Source: Fratercula arctica
Taxonomy: Eukaryota > Chordata > Aves > Charadriiformes > Alcidae
Reading direction: 5' to 3'
DNA length: 64,000 bases
Assembly (NCBI GenBank): GCA_947846985.1
Contig: CANTUZ010000001.1
Coordinates: forward strand, 7,488,004-7,552,003
Shown here: positions 24,054 to 33,856 of the stretch, one piece after another
How the letters are laid out: every line of letters starts with the position of its first letter
How positions within the stretch are numbered: the first letter of the stretch is position 1
Program-made: the position numbers and the translations under genes
The notes under the pieces: model-generated
Seen by the model: only the letters and a program-made list of their open reading frames with translations
Told to the model about the DNA's origin: nothing
Databases searched by the model: none

Positions 24054-26141
24054 GCCTCTTCAAGAAACTGCTTGGAGAGATCCCGTGGGCTAGGGCTATG
24101 GAAGGCAAAGGGGCTCAAGAAAGCTGGTTGATATTCAAAGACCACTTCCTCCAAGCTCAGGATCGGTGCATCCCTAAGAGAAAGAAATCGGCCAAGGGAT
24201 GCAGGAGACCTGCATGGTTAAGCAGGGAGCTTCAGAAAAAGCTCAAGTGGAAGAAGGAAGTTTATAATAAGTGGAAGAAGGGACTGACCCCTTGGGAGGA
24301 TTACAAGAATGCCACCAGAGCGTGCAGGGATGAAACAAGGAAAGCCAAGGCCGCCTTGGAATTAGACCTGGCTAGGGACGTCAAGCACAACAAAAAGAGC
24401 TTCTACAAGTATATTGGAAGCAAAAGGAAGACCAGAGAAGTTGTGGGCCCACTGTTGAATGAGACAGGAGTCATGGTGACGGAGGATGCGGAGAAGGCAG
24501 AGTTACTGAATGCCTTCTTTGCTTCGGTCTTTTCTGCTCCGCCCAGCCCTCAGGAGTCCCAGGCATTGAATAAAGTAACAGGGAAAGAAGAAGACTTCCC
24601 TTGGGTTGAGGAGGAGCGAGTGAGGGATCAATTAGATCATTTAGATATTCACAAGTCCATGGGCCCCGATGGGATGCACCCGAGAGTGCTGAGGGAGCTG
24701 GCAGAAGTCATTGCTGGGCCGCTCTCCATCATCTTTGAAAGGTCCTGGAGAACAGGCGAGGTGCCTGAGGACTGGAGGAAAGCTAATGTCACTCCAGTCT
24801 TCAAAAAAGGCAAGAAGGAGGAGCCAGGGAACTACAGGCCGGTCAGCCTCACCTCCATCCCTGGAAAGATGATGGAACAGCTCGTTCTGGGCGTCATCTC
24901 AAGGCACGTGGAGGAAAAGAAAGCTATCAGAAGTACTCAGCATGGATTCACCAAGGGGAAATCATGTCTGACTAATCTGATAGCCTTCTACGATGGCATG
25001 ACTGGATGGATAGATGAGGGGAGGGCGGTAGATGTGGTCTATCTTGACTTAAGCAAGGCGTTTGACACGGTCTCCCACAGCATCCTCATAGGGAAGCTTA
25101 GGAAGTGTGGGTTAGATGAACGGACAGTAAGGTGGATAGAAAACTGGTTGAAAGATAGAGCTCAGAGGGTTGTGATTAGGGGCACAGAATCTAGTTGGAG
25201 ACCAGTGACGAGTGGTGTTCCCCAGGGGTCAGTACTGGGTCCAGTCCTCTTCAATATATTCATCAATGACCTGGATGAGGGGATAGAGTGCACCCTCACA
25301 AGTTTGCTGATGACACAAAGCTGGGGGGGCGGCTGACACACCGGAGGGCTGTGCTGCCATACAGAGAGACCTGGACAGGTTGGAGATCTGGGCAGAGAGA
25401 AACCTTATGAAATTCAACAAGGGCAAGTGTAGGGTGCTGCACCTGGGGAGGAACAACCCCATGCACCAGTACAGGTTGGGGGCTGACCTGCTGGAGAGCA
25501 GCTCTGTGGAAAGAGATCTGGGAGTCCTGGTGGACAACAGGATGACCATGAGCCAGCAATGTGCCCTTGTGGCCAAGAAGGCCAATGGCATCCTGGGGTG
25601 CATCAAGAAGAGTGTGGCCAGCAGGTCAAGGGAGGTCATCTTCCCCCTCTACTCTGCATTGGTGAGGCCACACCTGGAGCACTGGGTCCAGTTCTGGGCT
25701 CCCCGGTTCCAGAAGGACAGGGAACTGCTGGAAAGGGTGCAGCAGAGGGCTACCAAGATGATTAGGGGACTGGAACACCTCTCTTATGAGGAAAGGCTGA
25801 GGGATTTGGGTCTCTTCAGTCTGGAAAAAAGACGGCTGAGGGGGGATCTTATCAACACTTATAAATACTTAAAGGGTGGGTGTCAGGAGGATGGGGCCAG
25901 GCTCTTTTCAGTAGTGCCCGGGGACAGGACAAGAGGCAATGGGCACAAACTTGAGCACAAGAAGTTCCGCCTAAACATGAGGAGGAACTTCTTTACCCTG
26001 AGGGTGGCAGAGCACTGGAACAGGTTGCCCAGAGAGGTGGTGGAGTCTCCATCTCTGGAGACATTCAAAACCCGCCTGGATGTGTTCCTGTGTAACCTGC
26101 TCTGGGTGACCCTGCTCTGGCAGGGGGATTGGACTAGATGA
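24054..26141 (+). pseudogene. CR1 ORF2 (C-terminal endonuclease linker plus reverse transcriptase), two frameshifts
   Basis: The first frame is open to 25336 and holds RT blocks in order: [14 protein letters not shown] (about 24659), NYRPVSLTS (about 24830), [13 protein letters not shown] (about 24939), [10 protein letters not shown] (about 25040) and [14 protein letters not shown] (about 25214). The FADD box is present in the DNA (25303-25314) but in a different frame. A third frame, open from before 25380 to 26141, continues with [20 protein letters not shown] and ends [15 protein letters not shown]. Two indels therefore flank FADD, one at about 25295-25302 and one in or near the G7 run at 25323-25329. 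A start codon at 24020 would lie in the older element's noncoding UTR, so the first 11 codons of that frame are not CR1 protein. The upstream endonuclease is absent by truncation. Confidence 0.92.
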
Positions 26142-26200
26142 TCTCCAGAGGTCCCTTCCAACCCTATGGTTCTATGATTCTATGATTCTATGATTCTATG
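24054..26200 (+). mobile_element. CR1 LINE, 5'-truncated, 2.15 kb, younger insertion
   Basis: The element begins mid-ORF2 (reading [15 protein letters not shown]) and runs through the reverse transcriptase to the ORF2 stop at 26139-26141. It then has a very short 3' UTR whose hairpin arms overlap that stop codon. The tail at 26168-26200 is made of TTCTATG and three ATTCTATG units, the longest tail array of any copy here. Long frames survive, so it is among the youngest copies in the window. It shares its subfamily with the minus-strand pair at 60941-61874. It sits inside an older CR1 3' UTR; no target-site duplication longer than a base or two is visible. Confidence 0.95.
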
Positions 26201-26247
26201 ACCAGATGATCCTTGAGGTCCCTTCCAACCTGGTATTCAATGATTCA
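26201..26247 (+). mobile_element. Older CR1 3' end, right part (split by insertion)
   Basis: ACCAGATGATCCTTGAGGTC, then CCTTCCAACCTGGTATTCAATGATTCA: a complete CR1 terminal hairpin arm and a decayed tail. It directly abuts the last ATTCTATG unit of the younger element and continues the UTR that breaks off at 24053. Confidence 0.8.
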
Positions 26248-26773
26248 TTATCATAGAATTAGTCATGGTTATACAGAAATAAATTTCTCTATGTGGATTT
26301 ATTAATGTTCAAAATTCATAGAAATATTGCTCAAATTTGACTAGAGTGAAGCACAGATCAAATACTGGATCTGTCCTAGACTGAGACTGGGGGAAAGTGT
26401 GCTTTTATTAACACGGAAACTGTTTCTGCCCCATTTATTTGCAGAGAACACATTCTTGATGGAAATAAAAGAGCAAGAAATGGAAGCATCATTGATCAAG
26501 TCATTCTGTTACCACTCAAATGTTGTTTAGATAAAATTGCAGAAATAAATGTGACCAAAAATTATTAACTTCCAGCATTCATATGACTGAATAGTTCTTG
26601 ACTATTTCAGTTTTCCGAAATGCGCGTGGTTTCATGGTTTATCAATATTGTTACTAATATTGAAAAGTTAGGTAAGACTAATTTTTCAGATTTATCTAAT
26701 AGTGGGTCTTCTACAACTTCTTTTGGAATCCATTCTTGATTCCAATATTCATCCCTGGTCTGTCAGTTCTCCC

Positions 26774-26821
26774 CAGTTACTCAGCCAACATTTCCCTCAG
26801 TTACTTGGCCAACATTTCTCC
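26774..26821. repeat. 24-bp tandem duplication, imperfect
   Basis: CAGTTACTCAGCCAACATTT (26774 onward) is repeated as CAGTTACTTGGCCAACATTT (26798 onward). The two 24-bp units differ at about four positions, so the duplication is not very recent. Confidence 0.85.
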
Positions 26822-26964
26822 TTGCCTCATTCCTGAACCCGTACATGTATCCTTTTCTTTGCCATGCGTTCCATATCAGATAGCTGATAATTATACCTGT
26901 TAATCCATCTTTAAATGTTATATAGAGATAAATCTGCATGCATATGTGCATGTGGGGTTCTCCT

Positions 26965-27025
26965 TTTTGGGGGTGTGTGTATTTTTTGTTGTGTGGTTTG
27001 TTTGTTTTGTTCTTGGTGGGCAATG
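26965..27025 (+). repeat. T/G-rich low-complexity tract
   Basis: Runs such as GGGGGTGTGTGTATTTTTTG and TTTGTTTGTTTTG. No other assignment. Confidence 0.7.
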
Positions 27026-27335
27026 AATTTAGTGTTTTTATTAATGACAGAATGCGTTGGCCACCTTTTGCATGAAGGACAGTGTTTTAGAAATAAATAC
27101 AATTTTATTTCTGTTCTTCTTTGTTTCTTGTGGTATTTCTCCAGAAATTAATTACACTGACCGTTTACTTTATTCGTGCTTCGTTTGTTAGGATTCTTGT
27201 AAAATTGGTAATGTCTTTTTGGAATGCTGGATGCTTGGATCTAACCTACTGGGTGTAGGAAGAAGGCTGTCACTTTTTGGTGAAAGTCCAAAAAGCGTGT
27301 ACTGTGAGTACTGTGAGTACTCAGTCCAAATTTTT

Positions 27336-27416
27336 ATATCAAAGCATTTATACAAGCATTTTATATCAATGCTTTTATATCAAAGCATTATATACCAGCA
27401 TTTTATATCAATGCTT
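27336..27416. repeat. Two-copy 41-bp tandem repeat with internal inverted symmetry
   Basis: The unit begins ATATCAAAGCAT and ends TTTTATATCAATGCTT. It occurs at 27336-27376 and 27377-27416. AAGCATT and AATGCTT arms recur within each unit, so single strands could fold. A preceding 10-bp duplication (GTACTGTGAGTACTGTGAGTAC, two copies of the ten-base unit, 27298-27320) suggests a slippage-prone spot. Confidence 0.85.
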
Positions 27417-30400
27417 CACACTTACATCTATATGTAAACAGTGTTGTGAAAGAATCTGCAGGTTTTCTCAGAAAGATGAGATCATTACTTATACCATGTT
27501 GAGGAAAAAATTAAATTGCAGCACATTTGAGTCTTAATGGTCAGATTCCATCCATTTTATAGAGAAGGACGTGGCACTCTTGTGGTGGTCAGCGCAGATA
27601 AACCACTAAATAGGTAATCCTTTGTGTAGGTTACATATGGAAATGTACAAGAAATTCTCTTTAACTTGTTTACTCCATATCCTCAGAAATGCCAAGCCCT
27701 GGAATACGGGAAGGTATGTTGTGGAGACATAGCTGACACTAATCTGTAGTCTTGAAGAGGTTGCAGGGAGAATTCTGGGACATACGTAAACATAGCAAAA
27801 CTTATTTGACAGACAGAAGGGGTCTTTTCATATTAATAGAGTCTTTTAATCAACGTTTCCTGGAATAACAATAATACCCTTTACTTCTTCCATGCAGAGC
27901 ACTCAGGAGACATTGTAAATAGTTCTTGTAAAAAAACTCGATACACGCATATGAGACGAGGCTAATTTAGGTGACACCCGTACACGTTGGTAGAGGCAGG
28001 GTTAGACCTGTTGGCTCCTGGGTCTCATTTCCATGCTGAAATACTGGAAACCACTCTTCCTTTAGGATATCAGGCTGTTGAACCCTCACGGAGTCCTTCC
28101 CAAGCTTGCCTAACCTCTCTGTGGGTGAAGCAGTTTCAGGAGTTATGCTCATTCTCATGAAAGTAAACTAATTGAAGTTTTCCAAACTTTAGATTAGCCA
28201 TTTAATGTACCATGACCCTTGAAGAGCAAGCCAAGTACACATTTGTCCCACTCTTCCATAACTTATTAGAGAGCCACTCTGGGTTTCAGAGCCTCTCCAG
28301 GGACCGCAGAACACTAACTTCTGCCAGGGAAAACAAAGTGGGGATTTTGAAGGGATCAAAAGGTGAGAGCTCACTTATCAGTAGCCAGGAAATGGGAAAT
28401 GAAAAGCCAGAAGTGTGTCTGGGAGTGTAAGCAAAATAAAACTTTTCTCACTCTCTCTACCTTTTCTCCCAAAGACTATCAAAGCAGTCTTTCAAAGTAG
28501 TAAACCAGATGTGGCTAACCATATTAATTTGAATTCCCTGCATAGTCATTACTGCTGTCTGTAAAAGTTTTGCCTCTATTATTGGTCTGGGAAGTGGTCT
28601 CTGGTCTGGTCTAGCCTACCAGAGAAAAGGACTGAACCTGCTCCTAGATATATGAAGACAGAGAAGTATTTGACAAAAGGCACGATGCTTTCCTATCAGT
28701 AGGAGGCAGGAAGTGCACGTGCCTTATTTTTTCCATAGGAGGTCACTGTTAGGATCATTGAATAAGTTGTTCGGGAGCATAGGCTCTCACTCAGAGATGA
28801 GGCTGGAAACTTGAGATCTTCACATCTCAGATCTTTGCTCATACCCCATGCATTTCTCCGCATTTGTGATTATAGTTATTGTATAGTTATAATAACACAA
28901 GGACTTTGAAAAAGTTCTTACACAGAAGCTCTTATGCCTGTTCCGTTCGGATTAACCCAGAAGAGCTCATATCAGCCTGCAGCCATGTAGAGAATGGGTT
29001 GCCATCCAGAGCCCCAAACACATTTTATCTTGAGTTTCCTTCACTGGAGCAATCCCTGCCAGCTCCCAGAGATGTCATGAGTGGGGAGTTTTTGGAGAAA
29101 ATGCTGTAGGCAGGGTTGGGAGAAGGGAAGTGTAGCCAGGATTCCCTGATACAAAGAAGTATCCTTATCATTAAATACAGCTTAATCAGGCATATTCTAT
29201 AGCTGTGCGGAGCAGAAGGAGGGAGATGCTAGTGGGAGCACTGTTATTGCTGGCCCATAACCTGGAGGCAGGGGATTCTGCTGGAGGCTTGGGGATGTGG
29301 GGTTCATCTCCTTCATGCTAAACACATTGAATGCTTTCACTCTAATCTTTAGGTGCCATATGATAAGAAACCCTGAGGGGTTTGCTTCTAGACATCTTAA
29401 AAAGTGAAAATGAAGGGTCGGCCGAGGTGGGTGTACAGAAAGCAATTATTTAGGCACTAGTTCCAGGAGGGGAGATGCCAGCTGTGAATCTCAGTCTAAG
29501 CTGGACTTGTAGAAGAAGGTTAAATCTCAGGGAGTGTGAGTTTGAGCACAGCCTTTATAGGGCGCATTGCCCTTTCTGGCTTCCTCTTCCTCAGCATGCT
29601 GGTTGCTGTGATTTCCCGCCTCAGGTGCTTCACTTGTCCTGATCACAGCTTGCGGATCAGGTGTCTGATTCGGGTTTTGAGAAATCTGAGTTCCGAGGCC
29701 GTGTTTGCGGCAATGCTGAGTGTCACCAGGAACTTGCTTTTTTACAGGTGTCTGTTTGGGGCCTCTCCCACTATATAAGTAGACATAACAGACGAGTGGC
29801 AAAAGTAAAACCCAAAGCAGCTCAAAATAGTTCTGCGTATCAGTAGATCTATACATTATTTATCCATGCTTGAATTTTAATGGAGAGGAATGCCATTTAC
29901 TCATTAGTTTATACACCAAAAACGCACACCACTTACATGTTGACTCTGGGCTGTCTTCTGTTCCAGATACTACATTTAACTTCCATTTCCCAGGCAGAAG
30001 ATATTAAATGTCAGTGTTTGACAGGCATTATTTTTGTTGCTGTACCAGTAAGTAATACAGATCAGCAGTTACTGTCAGGGTTGACTGTGATCCAGACAGA
30101 AGGTTCTTATTCATAGTCCCACTCCATGATGTAGTGAAATGAGTTGCATCGCGGTGTGATGTGATGTTAAAAGTTTCTACAAGCTAACTGGCCAGCCAGG
30201 GTGCTACAGGAGGGCTCAAGTTTGAAGACAATACTGTAGGCTGACAGACCCTTGCCCTACTATGTTGTTTGGTGAGTAGGGAAGATTCAAGCAGCTTCTT
30301 TTTCAGTGCCCTGAGAAGAGGATGATGAACATTTGTATAAGTCCATCGCAGATGGCAATGAATATTCTTGTCCTGGCTGAAATAAATGGCAATATTTTCT

Positions 30401-32952
30401 TTGTCTTCATTTAGATCAGAGTATTACCCTCTGGCTTCCTTTCTTGTTAGGGCCATTCAGAGTATAGCTCCATTAGGGCACCTGAGCCAGTTTGCTCTGC
30501 ACCAGCAAAATGGCTGGGGATTACTGAGCAGCAGTCATTATTTTATATACACATATTTAAGTAGAAAAGTATGTATTAGACAAAGCAATGGGGAAGCAAC
30601 CTTGCAAACTTGTAAACCCACTCCAATCACTGCAACCGACAAAGTTCAGTTTGCTTCTGAAACTGAAGTTTATGGTAGATTTGTGTCTAGTATGTTCAGC
30701 TAGTTGAAATATACTTTGTTCTTGGAATCCTTTTATTAGACCTAAGCAGTTTTAAAGCCACTTGTTACTGTATTTCATTGATGTTCCCCCTTAAAACACA
30801 ATTCAAAAGGTATTATTGCAAATGATGTAACATAAAAGTGTAAAAGGTTGGTCTAGGGTAAGAGTGAAGGGATGAGTCATTCCTACCCTAGGCTATGCTG
30901 GAGTTATGAAAAAAAAATAAAATAGGGATTGGTAGAAAAGGGCAAGATGTTGTGAAAAGCATTGTGAAATTGGTGAAGAAAGGGAATAGAAAGGGCGGAA
31001 AAGGTGGTAGTAGGCAGCAGAGGGCTGGAAATTAGAAAAGAAATGGTAGGAAGAGGCTGGAGGGGCAGGGAACATGGAGTTACTATAAATAGCCAATATC
31101 GCTTGGGAAGAAGTATCTGTCATCTTGTTATATCCCTACAATTGACACTTCTATCACAGTTTCTGTCACTGATGTTCTGCAAAAGCTCCACTGCAAAAAA
31201 TGTTAAAGACATAGTGATGAAAATGTCATTTTTTAAGTGCAAGTGAGGATACCAAGGTTCAGCTCCTAACTGCTTACAAATCCCAAGTCTTAGTAGTTCT
31301 CTGTAAGTTACAGCCCTAGTGTTTATTGCTTTGGGGTGAAAGTTGAAGGCCTAAAGTGTCAAAGTATCTGCAGGAATGTATCCCAACCTTAAGCACACCC
31401 AAGGTCTTCCCATTGTAAGATTGTGTTTCCAGTTGTTTTTAACTCCAATACTTCCCATGCTGAATGCCTTAAATAAAATTTCAGTGTTAGAGAATGTGCT
31501 GGTGAGGATGGTGTTGTCCTTCCTAAGAGGAGGATTGCAAGTGAGTACGTGTTCTGCATGGGAACAGTTACTTGCATGGAAAGACGGATTTGTTAATCAT
31601 CTAATGTCTGAGTATTTGACTCTGCAGCCTTGCTGTATTTTTAACCCATTTTTTCAGCGTAATATTTATAGCTTTATTAGCGAAGAGCTCTTCCTCTGTG
31701 GAATTCAGAAGACAGCAGGTTTGTGGGTTTTTTACTTCATGCTAGTAGATCAAAGATGAAAAACTTTGGCTGTTCCAAAAGCAGTTCTGCTACCCAATGC
31801 AGCCTCACCTAAATAAAGTTAAGATCTACTGCCAGAACTGGGGAGAAATTGTATGTGCAGTGAGGTCAGAAAACTCGTCAAAGAATTTCCATTTACTATA
31901 TGATTACACATTAAAATGGCCTAACAATCATCTCGATATTAGGTATATTAAAATACACCAGAAAAGTGAATACTTCTGTATCTGGCTCTCCGATCACGTA
32001 GGTTCATATTTCCATTAAGGAAAGCAAATGAGACAATGCATTTCAGGATGGCTATTTCATGATTCAGATCATCAGCTCATTTCCTCACTGAGTGTTCTCA
32101 AGTCAAACATAGTCTTAAATTCCATTGCTCAGGTTTTCAAGCAAGAGGTTTTTCTGGAGCTTTCATCTGTACGCTTCAAAACATGTCAACCATCCCTACC
32201 TCAATTATTTGCATGATTGCATGTCGTTCTGTTTCAAGATGATATAGGTATATAAGCAATTGTTTTTTAATGCTGCTGCCTTCTGTCAGGCTTTCAGACA
32301 CATAGGGTTTTTATTGATTGTTACAAAAAGGACAACATGCTTATGGCAATTAAGTTCAATGAGTTAAGTATGCATAGATAGTGCTTATACATAGGTTGTG
32401 TCAGTTGCCATTATGTGTTCTCAATGAGATATCTTTGAAGATGCAAAACAAGAATTGACAGCATCCAAAGTATTTCAGATGGGACAAAATGGAAGAAAAA
32501 ACCCCACCGTCAGTTATTATCACCGAGTTTTGAATTTCTGCTAAAACACAAAAAATAAGCACTGTTACAGGGTTATGCTGATCTTTCTTTTTGTTTACTT
32601 GAAGTGAGCTTAAGTTCTATTGATAAATTATCCTTTCGAATACCCTGAAGTCTGTCTGCAGTGAATTTCCATAGCGCAGCATAATAGAGCGAGAAGAGTT
32701 TGGAGCCTTTACGTTGGGAAAGGATTGCCAGAGGGAAAGAAGCCAAATGGCACTAAAGTAGTAAAGCTCTTAGGAAACTTAATGGTATAGAGGACAAGTT
32801 GTTTTACATTCCAGGCTCTGTACTGATCCTAAGTGCTATCAAGAAGCTGCTTCAAAGCTGCTTCCATAAAGAAAAGAAGACGGGCCATTGTCATAGGAGA
32901 CTCCTTTCTGAAGGGAACAGAAGGCCCGATATGCAGACTGGACCCACTCCTT

Positions 32953-32958
32953 AGGGAA
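32953..32958 (+). repeat. Target-site duplication, left copy (AGGGAA)
   Basis: Six bases immediately before the inserted minus-strand CR1, repeated at 33222-33227. Removing the insert and one copy restores a continuous ORF1 sequence (CTCC TTAGGGAA GTCTGC), which supports true target-primed insertion. Confidence 0.8.
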
Positions 32959-33221
32959 TCACAGAATCATAGAATCTTCATGATTGGAAAGGACCTTTGA
33001 GATCATCGAGTCCAACCATACACACACAACTCCCTCCCCCCCTACCATCTCTGTCACTAGAGCATGCCCTGAAGTGCCAAATCTAGACGTTTCTTAAATA
33101 CCTCTAGGTATAGTGACTCACCCACCTCCCTGGGCAGGCTGTTCCAGTGCCTGACCACTCTTGCAGTAAAGTAATTCTTCCTAATATCTCATCTAAACCT
33201 CCCCTGCCGCAACTTCAGACC
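32959..33221 (-). mobile_element. CR1 LINE 3' fragment inserted in CR1 ORF1
   Basis: Read on the minus strand it encodes the end of ORF2 (a [13 protein letters not shown] segment, about 33180-33120), followed by a 3' UTR with a G-rich stretch, GTTGTGTGTGTATGGTTGGA, the hairpin partner CCTTTCCAATCATGAAG, and a tail ATTCTATGATTCTGTGATT. It is flanked by AGGGAA on both sides. The UTR type, with (GT)n just before GGTTGGA, is the same as in the 46978-47070 copy. It is younger than its host element by position. Confidence 0.93.
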
Positions 33222-33227
33222 AGGGAA
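33222..33227 (+). repeat. Target-site duplication, right copy (AGGGAA)
   Basis: Partner of 32953-32958. The host CR1 ORF1 resumes directly after it. Confidence 0.8.
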
Positions 33228-33856
33228 GTCTGCTGCCTCCCTGGGGCCTGGATTGAAGATGTGAAGAGAAAGTTTCCTACCCTTCTATGGCCCTCAGATT
33301 ATTATCCATTATTGATTTTTCAGGTAAGAAGTGATGATGTTGCAACAAGAAAACCAAGGGCAGTCAAGAGAGACTTCAGAGCCTTGGGACGACTCGTTAA
33401 GGGATGAGGCGCATAAGTAGTGTTCTCCTCTATCCCTCCAGTTACAGGGAATGATGAGGGAAGAAGCTGGAAGAGCCAGCAGATCAAGACCTGGTGCTGA
33501 GCCTGGTGTCACCAGCAGAATTTTGTGTTTTTTGATCATGGGTCAGTTTACATGACACCAAGCCTGCGGGCAACAGGTGGGGTACCCCTGTCTTAAAGGG
33601 GGAAAAGGATCCTTGCACAGGAGTTGGCAGGATTCACCGAAGGAGCTTTAAGCTAAATTTGAAGGGGGAAAGGGATAAAACCAGGCTCGCTAGAGATAAA
33701 CCTGACGGCGGCACGCCAATGTTTGAGCTGTGCTAGTGAGGTCCTTCGGTCTGCCGCCTCAGTGGAGATAGGGGATGGAGATCCACGCAGCAGCAAAGAT
33801 GCAAGGTTTTCTAATATATTTCCACTAATGTGTTAGAAATTATGGAAGTGCCTGGG

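Larger units (their letters stand above)
26248..32867. other. About 6.6 kb with no recognisable gene
   Basis: Unique sequence with short frames only, none with a recognisable domain. Small local duplications (26774, 27336) and a T/G-rich tract near 26965-27025 are listed. A purine-rich stretch lies at about 30930-31080. The last 200 bp may contain the degraded upstream part of the CR1 ORF1 that is first clear at about 32868. Confidence 0.55.
32868..33620 (+). pseudogene. CR1 ORF1 esterase domain, interrupted and inactive
   Basis: CR1 ORF1 proteins carry an SGNH-hydrolase-type esterase after their nucleic-acid-binding part. The block I signature IVIGDSFLKGTEGPICRLD reads at about 32887-32943. 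The CR1 insert then interrupts it, and the frame resumes at about 33228 with VCCLPGAWIEDVKRKF and SDYYPLLIFQVRSDDVA, then RDFRALGRLVKG up to a TGA at 33405-33407. Sequence recognisable as the distal part follows, including the FFDHG-like region (about 33530). The block V motif, normally D-G-x-H, reads TGGVPLS at 33573-33593, so catalytic Asp and His are replaced by Gly and Pro. The Ser in GDS remains. Confidence 0.8.
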
